From Nibrella saemangeumensis (GTDB taxonomy: Bacteria > Bacteroidota > Bacteroidia > Cytophagales > Spirosomataceae), in assembly GCF_039541915.1 (NCBI RefSeq), contig NZ_BAABHD010000029.1, positions 186,001 through 250,000 of the forward strand: DNA of 64,000 nucleotides. Reading direction: 5' to 3'. The notes beneath the pieces were generated by a model. That model was not told the origin of the DNA and did no database searches. It worked only from the letters and a program-made list of their open reading frames with translations. Below, one piece after another: positions 19,173 to 28,462 of the stretch. Every line of letters begins with the position of its first letter. The first letter of the stretch is position 1. The position numbers were made by a program, and so were the translations under genes.

Positions 19173-20312
19173 ATGAAGATCGCGTCCATCCAGATGGTCG
19201 ATTTGCACGGGCAGTACCTGCGGCTCAAGGCCGACATTGATGCGGCTATTCAGCAGTGCCTCGACCAGACGGATTTTATCAATGGCTCTTTTGTCCGGCA
19301 GTTTCAGCAGGATCTGGCAGCCTATTTACAGGCGGAGCGGGTGATTACCTGCGGCAACGGCACGGATGCCCTGCAGCTGGCGTTTATGGCCCTGAGCCTG
19401 CAACCGGGCGACGAGGTACTTGTGCCGGCTTTTAATTACGTAGCCACCGCCGAAGTGCTTATGCTCCTTGGCCTCGTCCCCGTCTGGGCCGACGTCGATC
19501 CCGATACCTTTACGCTGACCGCCGAAACCGCCGAACGAGCACTGACAAACCGTACCCGAGCCCTTGTACCGGTACACCTCTTCGGGCAATGCGCCGATAT
19601 GGACCCGCTGCTCAGACTGGCAAGCGCCCATAACCTTTTTGTGGTGGAAGACCTGGCGCAGGCCATCGGCAGTACGTATACAAGTGCTGACCAAACCGTT
19701 AAAATGGCCGGTACGCTGGGTGACGCAGGCTCGCTGTCGTTCTTCCCGTCGAAGAACCTGGGATGCTACGGTGATGGCGGTGCGCTCTGCACCAACGATC
19801 CCGAACTGGCCGACCGGTTGCAGATGATTGCCAACCACGGCCAGCGGGTGAAGTATAAGCACGAACTGGTTGGGGTAAATTCCAGGCTGGACACCATTCA
19901 GGCGGCCGTGCTGACCGTCAAGCTCCGCCACCTGAACGAGTTTAACCAACACCGGCAACTGGCAGCCTCACGTTATGACTCGTTGCTGAGTGCCATACCC
20001 GGTATTAAACTACCTGCCAGGGCTCCGTATTCAACGCACGTCTTTCATCAATACACCATACGGGTGGCCGACGATAAGCGTGACGGTCTGCAGCGGTATC
20101 TGCGTGAACAGGGTATTCCATCGATGATCTACTACCCGATGGCCATGCACCAGCAACCAGCCTATGCCAGTAGTAAGTCCCCGGCTGGCAGCTTTCCCGT
20201 AGCCGAAGCCCTGTGCCGGCAGGTCCTATCGTTGCCGATGCATACGGAACTGACGCAGCGGGAGCAGGAATACATTGGTTCGGTCATTGCAGACTACATG
20301 CACAAACGGTAA
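19173..20312 (+). CDS. wbpE: DegT/DnrJ/EryC1/StrS sugar aminotransferase (WbpE/WlbC-like)
   Basis: PLP-dependent aminotransferase, 379 residues from the chosen ATG. It probably aminates UDP-3-keto-GlcNAcA at C3 using glutamate, the WbpE/WlbC step. Motifs: CGNGTDALQLAF (phosphate binding), VVEDLAQAIGS (Asp contacting the cofactor), and the Schiff-base Lys in SFFPSKNLGCYGDGGA. The start at 19173 is preferred to the upstream in-frame ATG at 19140 because family members begin at IQMVDLHGQY and the extra 11 residues look like leader. The acetyltransferase gene begins at the base after this stop codon and a WbpB-like dehydrogenase follows. The symbol is by analogy. Confidence 0.9.
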   Translation: MKIASIQMVDLHGQYLRLKADIDAAIQQCLDQTDFINGSFVRQFQQDLAAYLQAERVITCGNGTDALQLAFMALSLQPGDEVLVPAFNYVATAEVLMLLGLVPVWADVDPDTFTLTAETAERALTNRTRALVPVHLFGQCADMDPLLRLASAHNLFVVEDLAQAIGSTYTSADQTVKMAGTLGDAGSLSFFPSKNLGCYGDGGALCTNDPELADRLQMIANHGQRVKYKHELVGVNSRLDTIQAAVLTVKLRHLNEFNQHRQLAASRYDSLLSAIPGIKLPARAPYSTHVFHQYTIRVADDKRDGLQRYLREQGIPSMIYYPMAMHQQPAYASSKSPAGSFPVAEALCRQVLSLPMHTELTQREQEYIGSVIADYMHKR

Positions 20313-20894
20313 ATGATCAGCGAAACCGTACATATACACCCCACCGCCGTCGTTGATGAGGGCTGCACCATCGGTCAGGGTACGCGCATCTGGCATTTTT
20401 CGCACATCATGCCGGGTTGCGTGATCGGCAACGACTGCAATATCGGACAGAACGTGGTGGTGTCGCCGGAGGTAGTGCTGGGCCGCAACGTGAAGGTGCA
20501 GAACAACGTCTCGATCTATACCGGTGTCACCTGCGACGATGATGTGTTCCTGGGACCGTCGATGGTCTTTACCAATGTGATTAACCCCCGGAGTGCCGTT
20601 AACCGCCGGAACCAGTACCAGCGGACACACGTAGGCAAAGGCGCGTCCATCGGGGCCAACGCTACCATCGTCTGCGGTAATGACATTGGACCGTATGCCC
20701 TGATTGGGGCCGGGTCGGTGGTTACCAGACCGGTACCGGCATACGCCCTGGTTGTGGGCAATCCGGCCCGGCAGATCGGCTGGGTCAGTGAATACGGCCA
20801 CCGGCTCCAATTCGATGAAAACAAAGAAGCAGTCTGCCCGGAGAGTGGGCAGGTCTATCAATTAACCGAAAAAGGCATTTTGCGGCTTACTTAA
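20313..20894 (+). CDS. wbpD: Left-handed beta-helix N-acetyltransferase (WbpD/WlbB-like)
   Basis: 193-residue hexapeptide-repeat acetyltransferase, expected to N-acetylate the C3 amine of UDP-GlcNAc3NA using acetyl-CoA. It has the repeated [IV]GxxxxI pattern of the left-handed beta-helix across about 8-150. It also has motifs specific to the WbpD/WlbB group: GTRIWHFSHIMPG, GPSMVFTNVINPR, and a C-terminal VVGNPARQIGWVSEYG. It starts directly after the WbpE-like stop codon with no gap, implying translational coupling. Trimeric assembly is expected from the family. The alternative of a dTDP-sugar acetyltransferase is less likely given these motifs and the neighbouring WbpB-like gene. Confidence 0.9.
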   Translation: MISETVHIHPTAVVDEGCTIGQGTRIWHFSHIMPGCVIGNDCNIGQNVVVSPEVVLGRNVKVQNNVSIYTGVTCDDDVFLGPSMVFTNVINPRSAVNRRNQYQRTHVGKGASIGANATIVCGNDIGPYALIGAGSVVTRPVPAYALVVGNPARQIGWVSEYGHRLQFDENKEAVCPESGQVYQLTEKGILRLT

Positions 20895-20933
20895 GCCAAC
20901 AGTTACTTATTCACACTTGGACGTTTACACGGT

Positions 20934-22037
20934 ATGCTGTCTACACAGAAATTGATTCGCTTTGGGGTTATTGGTTGCGGCCATATTGGAAAACGTCATG
21001 CCGAGATGATTACACGCCAGCCCGGTGCCGAACTGGCCGCGCTGGCCGATACAAAACCGGTTGAGGAGCTAGGTATTGAGCAATACGACGTCCCTTTCTT
21101 TTCGTCGCTGGAGGAGATGCTCCGGGCTGATCCTGATCTGGACGTCATTTCGGTGGCTACGCCCAATGGCCTTCATGCCACCCACGCGCTGGCTTGTCTG
21201 GACGCCCGTAAGCACGTAGTTATCGAAAAACCGCTGGCCCTGTCGCGTCAGGACGCTGAGCGGGTACTGCACAAGGCCCTGGCCCGACGGCGGGATGTGT
21301 TTGCCGTGATGCAGAACCGTTACTCACCGCCGTCGCAATGGCTGAAAGAAGTGGTTGATTCGGGCATTTTAGGGAAACTTTACATCGTCCAGATGAACTG
21401 CTACTGGAACCGCGACGAGCGCTACTATACCGCCGGGAGCTGGCACGGCCTGCGTGACCTCGACGGAGGAACCCTGTTTACGCAGTTCTCGCATTTCATT
21501 GATATCATGTACTGGCTGTTCGGCGACATCACGGGCATTCAGGCCCGGCTGATGGACTTTAACCACCAGCACCTCACCGATTTTGAAGACAGCGGCTTTG
21601 TCTCTTTCCAGTTTCTGAACGGCGGCATGGGTACGCTGAACTTTTCGACCTCGGTCTGGCAGAAAAACCTGGAAAGCAGCATCACCATCATTGCCGAGAA
21701 CGGCAGTATCAAAGTGGGCGGGCAATACATGGACCGGGTGGAGTACTGCCATATCCGCGACTACGTAATGCCAACGCTGGCCCCCACCAATCCGGGTAAC
21801 GACTATGGTAGTTATACCGGCTCAGCGCAGAACCATAACTTTGTTTTTGAGAACGTGGTCAAGGTGTTGCAGAACCAGGCTACTATTACTACCAACGCCA
21901 TGGAAGGGCTGAAGGTAGTTGATATCATCGAGCGGATTTACCAGTCGGCCAACCGGGAGTTTATTAAAACGCCGGTGCGTATTATTCCCGAGCCTCAACC
22001 GATCACGTACCCGCAGAAAGCGGCCGGATGGCAGTAA
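20934..22037 (+). CDS. wbpB: Gfo/Idh/MocA nucleotide-sugar 3-dehydrogenase (WbpB/WlbA-like)
   Basis: 367-residue NAD-dependent oxidoreductase. Rossmann motif FGVIGCGHIGKRHAEMI at about 10-26, the EKP motif with catalytic lysine in HVVIEKPLALS near 100, and the C-terminal Gfo/Idh domain (NRYSPPSQWLKEVVDSGILGK onward). In the WbpB/WlbA pathway it oxidises UDP-GlcNAcA at C3, giving the keto substrate for the aminotransferase two genes upstream. Gene order is therefore aminotransferase-acetyltransferase-dehydrogenase. The UDP-GlcNAc 6-dehydrogenase that must supply the uronic acid is not in this window. The exact substrate is inferred from neighbours. Confidence 0.88.
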   Translation: MLSTQKLIRFGVIGCGHIGKRHAEMITRQPGAELAALADTKPVEELGIEQYDVPFFSSLEEMLRADPDLDVISVATPNGLHATHALACLDARKHVVIEKPLALSRQDAERVLHKALARRRDVFAVMQNRYSPPSQWLKEVVDSGILGKLYIVQMNCYWNRDERYYTAGSWHGLRDLDGGTLFTQFSHFIDIMYWLFGDITGIQARLMDFNHQHLTDFEDSGFVSFQFLNGGMGTLNFSTSVWQKNLESSITIIAENGSIKVGGQYMDRVEYCHIRDYVMPTLAPTNPGNDYGSYTGSAQNHNFVFENVVKVLQNQATITTNAMEGLKVVDIIERIYQSANREFIKTPVRIIPEPQPITYPQKAAGWQ

Positions 22038-22077
22038 GCCGGTTGTGACCGGCAACCGATAACGTAACGGAAGCAGC

Positions 22078-23430
22078 ATGAATGTGAGATTATTTACGGG
22101 CGTTAACGTATCGGAACGGACAGTCAATGTTTTACAGAACATTTACCGCTCGCTGTTGTACAAGGGCGCGTCTATTATCGCTACGCTCCTGTTGGTGCCG
22201 CTTTCTCTCCAGTACCTGGACAAAGAGCGGTATGGCATCTGGATTACGCTCAGCTCCCTCACCGCCTGGCTTACTTTTTTTGACATTGGTATTGGCAACG
22301 GCCTCCGCAACCGCCTGACCGAAGCGCTCGCCCGCAATCAGCTTACCGAAGCCCGCAAGCTGGTCAGCACAGCTTACGCGGTAGTCGGTGCGCTGATGGT
22401 AACGCTCTGGCTGATCTTTCTACTGGCGTCGCCGTTTATCAACTGGTCCTGGCTCGTTAACGCATCTGACCTGCGGGAAGCAGAACTCAGCCTGGTGGGT
22501 ACCGTGGTTGTCAGCTTCTTTTTTGCCCAGCTGCTGCTGTCGCTCATCAATCCGGTGCTGAATGCGTACCAGCAGAACAGCAAGACCGGGCTGATCATTC
22601 TGGCCATCAATGTGGGTTCGCTGCTGGGGGTGTATACGCTTACGGTGGCTACGCAATCCTCCTTTGCGCTGTTTTGTGTGGTTCAGAGCCTGATCTCGCT
22701 CGGCAGCTACCTGGCCTTTACCTGGTACTGTTTCACCTATACCTTTCCGGAACTGCGCCCGGCGCTGGCGTATGTAGATTTGACAAAACTGAAGGCCGTC
22801 ATGGGACTAGGGCTCCAGTTCTTTATCATGCAAATTGCCGCCGTTTTGCTTTACCAAACCAATTCTATATTAATTTCGAGGTGGTTTGGTCCGGACGAGG
22901 TTACCGACTACACGGTTTCGTTCCGGTATTTCAACGTCATCACCATGGGCTTCAGCATTATTACGGCACCCTTCTGGTCATCGTTCACGGAGGCCTATAC
23001 CCGGCAGGATTATAGCTGGATACGGGCGGCCATCCGCCGGTCGGTGCAACTCTGGGGAGTGCTGCAACTGGCCCTGGTCGTGATGGTGCTCAATGCCGAT
23101 TGGGTGTATAAAGCCTGGACCGGCACTATTACCGATATACCGCTGAGCCTGTCCATTGCCAACGCCGTTTACGTGAGCCTGTACGCCTGGAACAACATAT
23201 TTATTACGTTCCTGAACGGCACGGGCAAAATCAGGCTTCAGTTTCTGGTGACCCTGTTCGTGCTGATCCTGTTTTTTCCGCTTACGTATGGGCTGGCAGT
23301 AGTGGCCGGTATCGGCGTCGAGGGAATTGTCTGGGGTAATTGCCTATGCTTGGCGCTGTTCTCCATACAGGCTCCGCTCCAGTATCTGAAACTGATGAAC
23401 GCAAAAGCAGGCGGACTCTGGAGCCGATAA
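22078..23430 (+). CDS. wzx: Wzx-like oligosaccharide flippase (MATE/MOP superfamily)
   Basis: 450-residue polytopic membrane protein with about 12 predicted hydrophobic segments and the PST-type N-terminal pattern (YKGASIIATLLLVPLSLQYL, WITLSSLTAWLTFFDIGIGNGLRNRLTEA). It should move the lipid-linked repeat unit made in the cytoplasm across the inner membrane. It sits between the nucleotide-sugar genes and the polymerase-like gene, the usual Wzx/Wzy arrangement. Sixteen bases separate it from the next gene. The family assignment is good; substrate specificity is unknown. The symbol is by role. Confidence 0.88.
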   Translation: MNVRLFTGVNVSERTVNVLQNIYRSLLYKGASIIATLLLVPLSLQYLDKERYGIWITLSSLTAWLTFFDIGIGNGLRNRLTEALARNQLTEARKLVSTAYAVVGALMVTLWLIFLLASPFINWSWLVNASDLREAELSLVGTVVVSFFFAQLLLSLINPVLNAYQQNSKTGLIILAINVGSLLGVYTLTVATQSSFALFCVVQSLISLGSYLAFTWYCFTYTFPELRPALAYVDLTKLKAVMGLGLQFFIMQIAAVLLYQTNSILISRWFGPDEVTDYTVSFRYFNVITMGFSIITAPFWSSFTEAYTRQDYSWIRAAIRRSVQLWGVLQLALVVMVLNADWVYKAWTGTITDIPLSLSIANAVYVSLYAWNNIFITFLNGTGKIRLQFLVTLFVLILFFPLTYGLAVVAGIGVEGIVWGNCLCLALFSIQAPLQYLKLMNAKAGGLWSR

Positions 23431-23445
23431 CGTCAACAACAAACT

Positions 23446-24726
23446 ATGCCTTCTGTTCGCACGCAATATGTATTAGCCTACGGTTTGGTTGCCATAACGG
23501 GCATCGAGTACTTTTACCGGTCGCAGGAGTTCAGCATCCTGCTGTTCCTCATAGCGGGCTTTATCGTGCTTACCCGGAATGTGACCACCACGGTCCGGCC
23601 GCTGCGCATTATTGTCGCTTTCTTCCTGCTGGAACTCGTGCAGGCGCTGTACTTCAACAACTTCGTCTTTACTTCATTACTGAGCCTGCTGGTCAAGCTG
23701 TTCCTGATCTATTTCGTCGTCCAGATCTGCGGCATCCGGCTTATCAAATACTACACAGATATCATGTACGTAAGCGCCCTGCTGGCGCTGCCTATCTATT
23801 TTCTGACGTTTATCCCGGCCGTTGAAGGTTTTCTGATTGAGAATGTAGCCGAAGTATTCTTCAAACCGTTCTTCGCGCTGGGCAAGAGCTTGTATGAGAC
23901 GAGCTCCAACATCATCATTTATACCTTCAACCCGTATGCCAAGGAGGTTATTATCCGGAACTCCGGGCCATTCTGGGAACCGGGGGCTTTTGCCGTTTTC
24001 CTGAACCTGGCTCTGATTTTCAACCTGGCCTACCGCAAAACCCTGCTGAACCGCCAAAACAACTTGTTCATCATCTCCATTATCACCACATTCTCGACGG
24101 CCGGCTATGTTACCCTGTTCATTATCCTCATCGGGTATGTGCTGACCAGCCAGTCCATCGGGCGGGGCGTCAAGGCGTTTTACGTAACGCTGCTGCTGTT
24201 TGGGGCGATTTCGGCGTACGATGAGTTTGCGTTTCTGGGCAGCAAGATTCAGGAAAACATCAGTCTGGCGAAAGAAGACAATACCTCCCGGTTCGGCAGT
24301 GCCTACCTTGACATCATTGATATCATTAAAAACCCGTTGATCGGCTACGGCCGGCGCAGCGAGAACCGGTTCGGGCAACTGGCCAAATCGCTGGACGCGT
24401 CCATCCACCGCAACAACGGGGTTACGTTCCTGATGGCTACCTACGGGGTTCCGGCGGCTATCCTGTATTTCATTACGCTGTTTGCTTTTGTCCGGCGTTA
24501 CTGCCGGCTGGTCCAGTTTTCGCCCCGATTTACGCTTTACGCCTTTATCGCTATTATGTCGGCCGGCTTCTCGCAGGGTATCTTCGACCGGGCGCTGTTG
24601 TTGTCCTTCCTGTTTCTGGCCGACCGCCTGCGGTATATGGAAACCGCCACCGCCCGGTTGCCACTGGAAACGGCTCCCCCACCGCAGCCGGAATTGTCCC
24701 TTTCCGAAAAAACCAGAGACGGCTAA
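23446..24726 (+). CDS. wzy: Wzy-like O-antigen/exopolysaccharide polymerase, polytopic membrane protein
   Basis: 426-residue integral membrane protein with roughly ten hydrophobic helices and a larger periplasmic loop around 240-320 (region of KIQENISLAKEDNTSRFGSAY and IIKNPLIGYGRRSENRFG). This resembles O-antigen ligase/polymerase proteins, where this loop carries the conserved Arg and GxG-type residues. The position directly after the flippase and before glycosyltransferases supports a polymerase role over a ligase. The hydrophilic C-terminus is proline-rich. It is 3 bp upstream of the next gene. Wzy proteins diverge strongly, so the assignment is from topology and context. Confidence 0.8.
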   Translation: MPSVRTQYVLAYGLVAITGIEYFYRSQEFSILLFLIAGFIVLTRNVTTTVRPLRIIVAFFLLELVQALYFNNFVFTSLLSLLVKLFLIYFVVQICGIRLIKYYTDIMYVSALLALPIYFLTFIPAVEGFLIENVAEVFFKPFFALGKSLYETSSNIIIYTFNPYAKEVIIRNSGPFWEPGAFAVFLNLALIFNLAYRKTLLNRQNNLFIISIITTFSTAGYVTLFIILIGYVLTSQSIGRGVKAFYVTLLLFGAISAYDEFAFLGSKIQENISLAKEDNTSRFGSAYLDIIDIIKNPLIGYGRRSENRFGQLAKSLDASIHRNNGVTFLMATYGVPAAILYFITLFAFVRRYCRLVQFSPRFTLYAFIAIMSAGFSQGIFDRALLLSFLFLADRLRYMETATARLPLETAPPPQPELSLSEKTRDG

Positions 24727-24729
24727 CGT

Positions 24730-25620
24730 ATGGAAAGCCTAGCCATCATCATACCAACCTTCAACCGACAGGCCTGCCTTCGGGCGCTGCTGCACCAACT
24801 GGCCTCCCAGCAACCGGTCAGCAGCCGCGTGGCGATTGTGGTCGTGGTGGATGGCTCTACCGATGGAACCCTGGAGATGCTGGCGCAGGAGTTTCCGGAG
24901 GTCCACCGCGTGCTGGGCGACGGCTCCTGGTGGTTTACCCGCTCGGTCAACGAGGGTATCCGGTACGCGGAGGAGAGTCTGCAGCCAGACGCGTTCCTGA
25001 TCCTGAACGACGACAGCGAGATTGAGCCGGATTACCTGATAAAACTCTATCAATCGGCGCAGGCCGTTGAACAGCCGGCCCTGATGGGCAGCCTGGCGCT
25101 GGCCAATACGCAACCGCCGATGGTGACGTTTTCCGGCAACAAGAGTCTGACACGCTGGCGGCTGAAATCCACCAGTTACCTGCCGCACTTTTGCCCATTC
25201 GATTCAAACACCATGACGGGTGTCTACCCTACGTATGGGCTGGTCGGTCGGGGTATGCTGATTCCGCAGGCGGTCATTCGCCGGATCGGGTATCTGGACG
25301 AAGCAGCCTTCCCGCAGTATGGTTCTGATGATGATTATGCCTTAACCGCCCACCGGCAGGGTATTCCGGTATATATTTCCTGGGATGCCAGGGTGTATAC
25401 CAGTGAGCAGCTAACCTCCGACGGAACGGCCCACCGCCAGCAAAAGCTACCGGTATTTCTGAAAAGCTTTCGGAACAGATACTCGATCAATTCACTACAA
25501 AAACAGATAACCTTTTACCGCCGGCACGGCATAGCGCCCCTATGGCCGCTGGCAACCCTGATTTTTATACTAGGTACGTTCAGGGCGTATCTCTGGAAAT
25601 ACCGGAATATTAGAGTTTAA
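24730..25620 (+). CDS. Family 2 glycosyltransferase
   Basis: 296-residue GT-A fold transferase of the rhamnosyltransferase-like GT2 group. Motifs in order: AIIIPTFNRQACLRALL at the N-terminus, VVVVDGSTDGT near 38-46, the DxD-equivalent LILNDDSEIEPDYL near 97-110, and YGSDDDYALTAHRQG near 200-214 as the acceptor/catalytic acid region (ED-like). A short hydrophobic stretch near 275-290 (LWPLATLIFILGTF) may tether it to the membrane. It should add one sugar to the lipid-linked repeat. Together with the GT2 domain of the next gene, the DUF354 protein and the initiating transferase, it suggests a short repeat unit of about three to four sugars. Confidence 0.9.
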   Translation: MESLAIIIPTFNRQACLRALLHQLASQQPVSSRVAIVVVVDGSTDGTLEMLAQEFPEVHRVLGDGSWWFTRSVNEGIRYAEESLQPDAFLILNDDSEIEPDYLIKLYQSAQAVEQPALMGSLALANTQPPMVTFSGNKSLTRWRLKSTSYLPHFCPFDSNTMTGVYPTYGLVGRGMLIPQAVIRRIGYLDEAAFPQYGSDDDYALTAHRQGIPVYISWDARVYTSEQLTSDGTAHRQQKLPVFLKSFRNRYSINSLQKQITFYRRHGIAPLWPLATLIFILGTFRAYLWKYRNIRV

Positions 25621-25624
25621 GATT

Positions 25625-28456
25625 ATGTGCGGAATAGTTGGCATCATACAAACCAATCACGAGGCCCGGCCGCTGGCGGAATGCATACGGCGTATGACCG
25701 ATGTGATCGCGCACCGGGGTCCCGATGATGCGGGTTTTCTGCTGGCCGATCAGCAAACGGTCTCCGTATTCGGGGGCGAGTCGCTGGTGGTTGCCGATGC
25801 CTTACCGGATTACTATCCCGCTGACCCGATAACGGAAGCGTATGCGCTCCGGTCTGCGCTGGCGTTTGGTTTCCGGCGGCTGGCGATTATTGACCTGTCA
25901 CCGTTCGGGCACCAGCCGATGAGCTTCCGAAACCGCTACTGGATCGTTTTCAACGGCGAAATCTACAATTACCTGGAAATTCGGGAGGAGCTGGCGGGTG
26001 CCGGTTATTCATTCCAGTCGCAGTCGGATACGGAGGTCATCATGGCTGCGTACGACTACTGGGGAACCGATTGCCTGAACCGGTTCAACGGCATGTGGGC
26101 CTTTGCCATTTACGATCAGGAGCGCCGTGAGCTGTTTATGAGCCGTGACCGCATGGGCATCAAGCCGCTGTACTACTACCATCATAACGGCACCTTCATC
26201 TTCGCATCAGAGATCAAATCCATACTGGCTCACCCCGACGTGGAGACGGCTCCGAATACCGGCTACATCAACCGCTTTCTCCAGGAAGGGGTGAACGAGT
26301 TTCAGGAGGAAACGGCGTTTACCAATATATACCGGTTCAGCCGGGCGTCGTACTGGCGGGGAAGCATCGCGCAGATGCCGGCGGCCAGCCTGCCCGCCAC
26401 CACGTTCTGGACCGTGCCCATCAATCCCTCCACGGAGTCCTTTGACCCGTACAAAGCGGAGCAGTATGCCCGGCAGTACCGGGACCTGCTGCGGGATGCC
26501 GTTCGGTTGCGGTTGCGGTCAGATGTGCCGGTCGGCACGGCCTTTTCGGGGGGGCTGGATAGTTCGTCGATCGTTCATTACATTAATGAGCTTCACCGGG
26601 AGAACCAGGTTATGCAGAAGCTGAAAGTCTTCTCTACAGTGTACCCCAGCGACGGTGTTAAAAACTGCGACGAGAGCGAATTCATCAACCTGATGGCCGA
26701 ACGCTATCACCTGGAAGCCTATGGTGTAGAGCCGCAGCCCGCCCAGGTTCCGGAGCAGATGCAGCAGATGGTATGGGCGATGGAAAACCCGCAGGAAAGC
26801 ACCCTCATGTCGTACATGTTTACCTACGGACTGGTGCGGCAAAACGGCGTTACCGTCACACTCGACGGCCAGGGTGCCGACGAACTGCAGGGTGGTTACA
26901 AGTACTACATAACCAACCACCTGGCCAATGTCTCGGCAAGCGCACTCCGGAAAGAATACGCTACGTTCGCCAAAATGCCGGGCAGCCGGTCCTTTGCCCG
27001 GCTGGGGGTAGCGTTCAATATTCTGCGGCAGTTAGGGTTCAAAAATCTCACCCGGCAGGGCTTGAAAAAGCTGGGCAAGTTGTCTGACCCGTTTGTGACG
27101 GTAAACGAACGGCTCCACCATGACTATTTCAACCACATGGTCACCTTGTTGCACTACGGCGACCATAGCGCTATGGCGTACTCGGTTGAGGCCCGCTACC
27201 CGTTTCTGGACTACCGATTGGCCGAGTTCTGGCATGGTATGCCGGGGGTCTACAAAGTTCATGAGGGCTGGACGAAATACGTAGCCCGGCTGGCCATGAA
27301 TAGCCTGCTGCCGGACCAGATTACGTGGCGGAAAGATAAAATGGGCTGGGAGATTCCGCAGGATTACTGGTTCCGTGGTGAATTGAAAGAGTGGTTTTGC
27401 AGCACTATTGAAAACTCCAGATACCTGCAATCGATGGGGCTGGGCAGCGACATTCGCCAGCAACTGGACCAACCCTATACCGACCACAAAAGCATGAAAA
27501 CGATGCTCCGGCTGCTGAACCTGGCGCTGTGGCATAACACCTTCTTTGCGCAACAGACCAGGGCAACCGGAGAACTTACGTATGCTATCGTTACGCCCGT
27601 CCGGAACGAAGGCGAGCATATTGAAGCCACCCTGCAATCGGTCGTCGCGCAAACGACCAGACCGCTCCTGTGGGTCATTGTTGATGACCACTCAACCGAC
27701 CGAACTCCGGAAATTTTACAGAGATACGCCGGACAGCATCACTGGATCAAAGTCGTTACCGGCCCGGAGCTGAAGCGAGATGATTATAGCTCCCGCGTGG
27801 TGCAGCTGTTTAACTACGGTCTTGGCCTGGTCGATGTTACCTACGATGTGGTAGTTAAGCTGGATGGCGACGTCTATTTCAAGCCCGACTTCTTTGCCAG
27901 CATCCTATCGGAGTTTAAGCAGAACCCCAGGCTGGGCATTGCCTCCGGCCACCTGACCATCAACGGCGTCCGGGAAAAAGCCGATTTAAGCGCCGGCAAC
28001 ACGCGCGGGGCTACCAAATGCTACCGGAAGGCCTGCCTCACCGACATCGGGGGCGTATACCCATACACCAGCTGGGATACCGTCGATAATGCCGGTGCCC
28101 GTGCCAAAGGCTGGGAGACCCGGATGCTGCCGTATGAGTTTGAACACCTGAAACCGGAAGGATCACGGGCTGGTTCGCTGCTCTTTAATCACTACCGGAC
28201 TGGGCTGTCCAACGGACGGATTCCCTACGTCGGGGCTTACTTTATGGCCAAAGCGTTTTCCAAAGCCCTGGAGCCTCCACTTTTTCTGGCTCCGTTTGTC
28301 CAGCTTTATGGTTATATTCAAACCCGTTTTATCCGAAAGGAACGGCCATTCCCCGATTTTGTCTCGCAACAGGTGCGCAAAGAACAGAAAGCCTACCTGC
28401 TTCGGCGACTGACGGGTAAACGATCCAATCATCCGACAAACTCAACCGTTCGTTAA
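25625..28456 (+). CDS. Asparagine-synthetase-like amidotransferase fused to a GT2 glycosyltransferase domain
   Basis: 943-residue two-part protein. Residues 1-640 form a complete AsnB-type enzyme: Cys2 nucleophile (MCGIVGI), HRGPDD, GHQPMSF and VFNGEIYNYLEIRE of the glutaminase, then a synthetase domain with the PP-loop SGGLDSSS near 308-315. From about 650 it becomes a family 2 glycosyltransferase (AIVTPVRNEGEHIEATLQSV, WVIVDDHSTDRTPEIL, and a DxD-like LDGDVYFKPDF near 744), running to the end. No stop codon or frameshift separates the halves, so the fusion is real in this sequence. AsnB homologues in polysaccharide loci (for example WbpS) are linked to uronamide formation. Coupled amidation and transfer is my inference. 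Confidence 0.88.
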   Translation: MCGIVGIIQTNHEARPLAECIRRMTDVIAHRGPDDAGFLLADQQTVSVFGGESLVVADALPDYYPADPITEAYALRSALAFGFRRLAIIDLSPFGHQPMSFRNRYWIVFNGEIYNYLEIREELAGAGYSFQSQSDTEVIMAAYDYWGTDCLNRFNGMWAFAIYDQERRELFMSRDRMGIKPLYYYHHNGTFIFASEIKSILAHPDVETAPNTGYINRFLQEGVNEFQEETAFTNIYRFSRASYWRGSIAQMPAASLPATTFWTVPINPSTESFDPYKAEQYARQYRDLLRDAVRLRLRSDVPVGTAFSGGLDSSSIVHYINELHRENQVMQKLKVFSTVYPSDGVKNCDESEFINLMAERYHLEAYGVEPQPAQVPEQMQQMVWAMENPQESTLMSYMFTYGLVRQNGVTVTLDGQGADELQGGYKYYITNHLANVSASALRKEYATFAKMPGSRSFARLGVAFNILRQLGFKNLTRQGLKKLGKLSDPFVTVNERLHHDYFNHMVTLLHYGDHSAMAYSVEARYPFLDYRLAEFWHGMPGVYKVHEGWTKYVARLAMNSLLPDQITWRKDKMGWEIPQDYWFRGELKEWFCSTIENSRYLQSMGLGSDIRQQLDQPYTDHKSMKTMLRLLNLALWHNTFFAQQTRATGELTYAIVTPVRNEGEHIEATLQSVVAQTTRPLLWVIVDDHSTDRTPEILQRYAGQHHWIKVVTGPELKRDDYSSRVVQLFNYGLGLVDVTYDVVVKLDGDVYFKPDFFASILSEFKQNPRLGIASGHLTINGVREKADLSAGNTRGATKCYRKACLTDIGGVYPYTSWDTVDNAGARAKGWETRMLPYEFEHLKPEGSRAGSLLFNHYRTGLSNGRIPYVGAYFMAKAFSKALEPPLFLAPFVQLYGYIQTRFIRKERPFPDFVSQQVRKEQKAYLLRRLTGKRSNHPTNSTVR

Positions 28457-28462
28457 CACACT

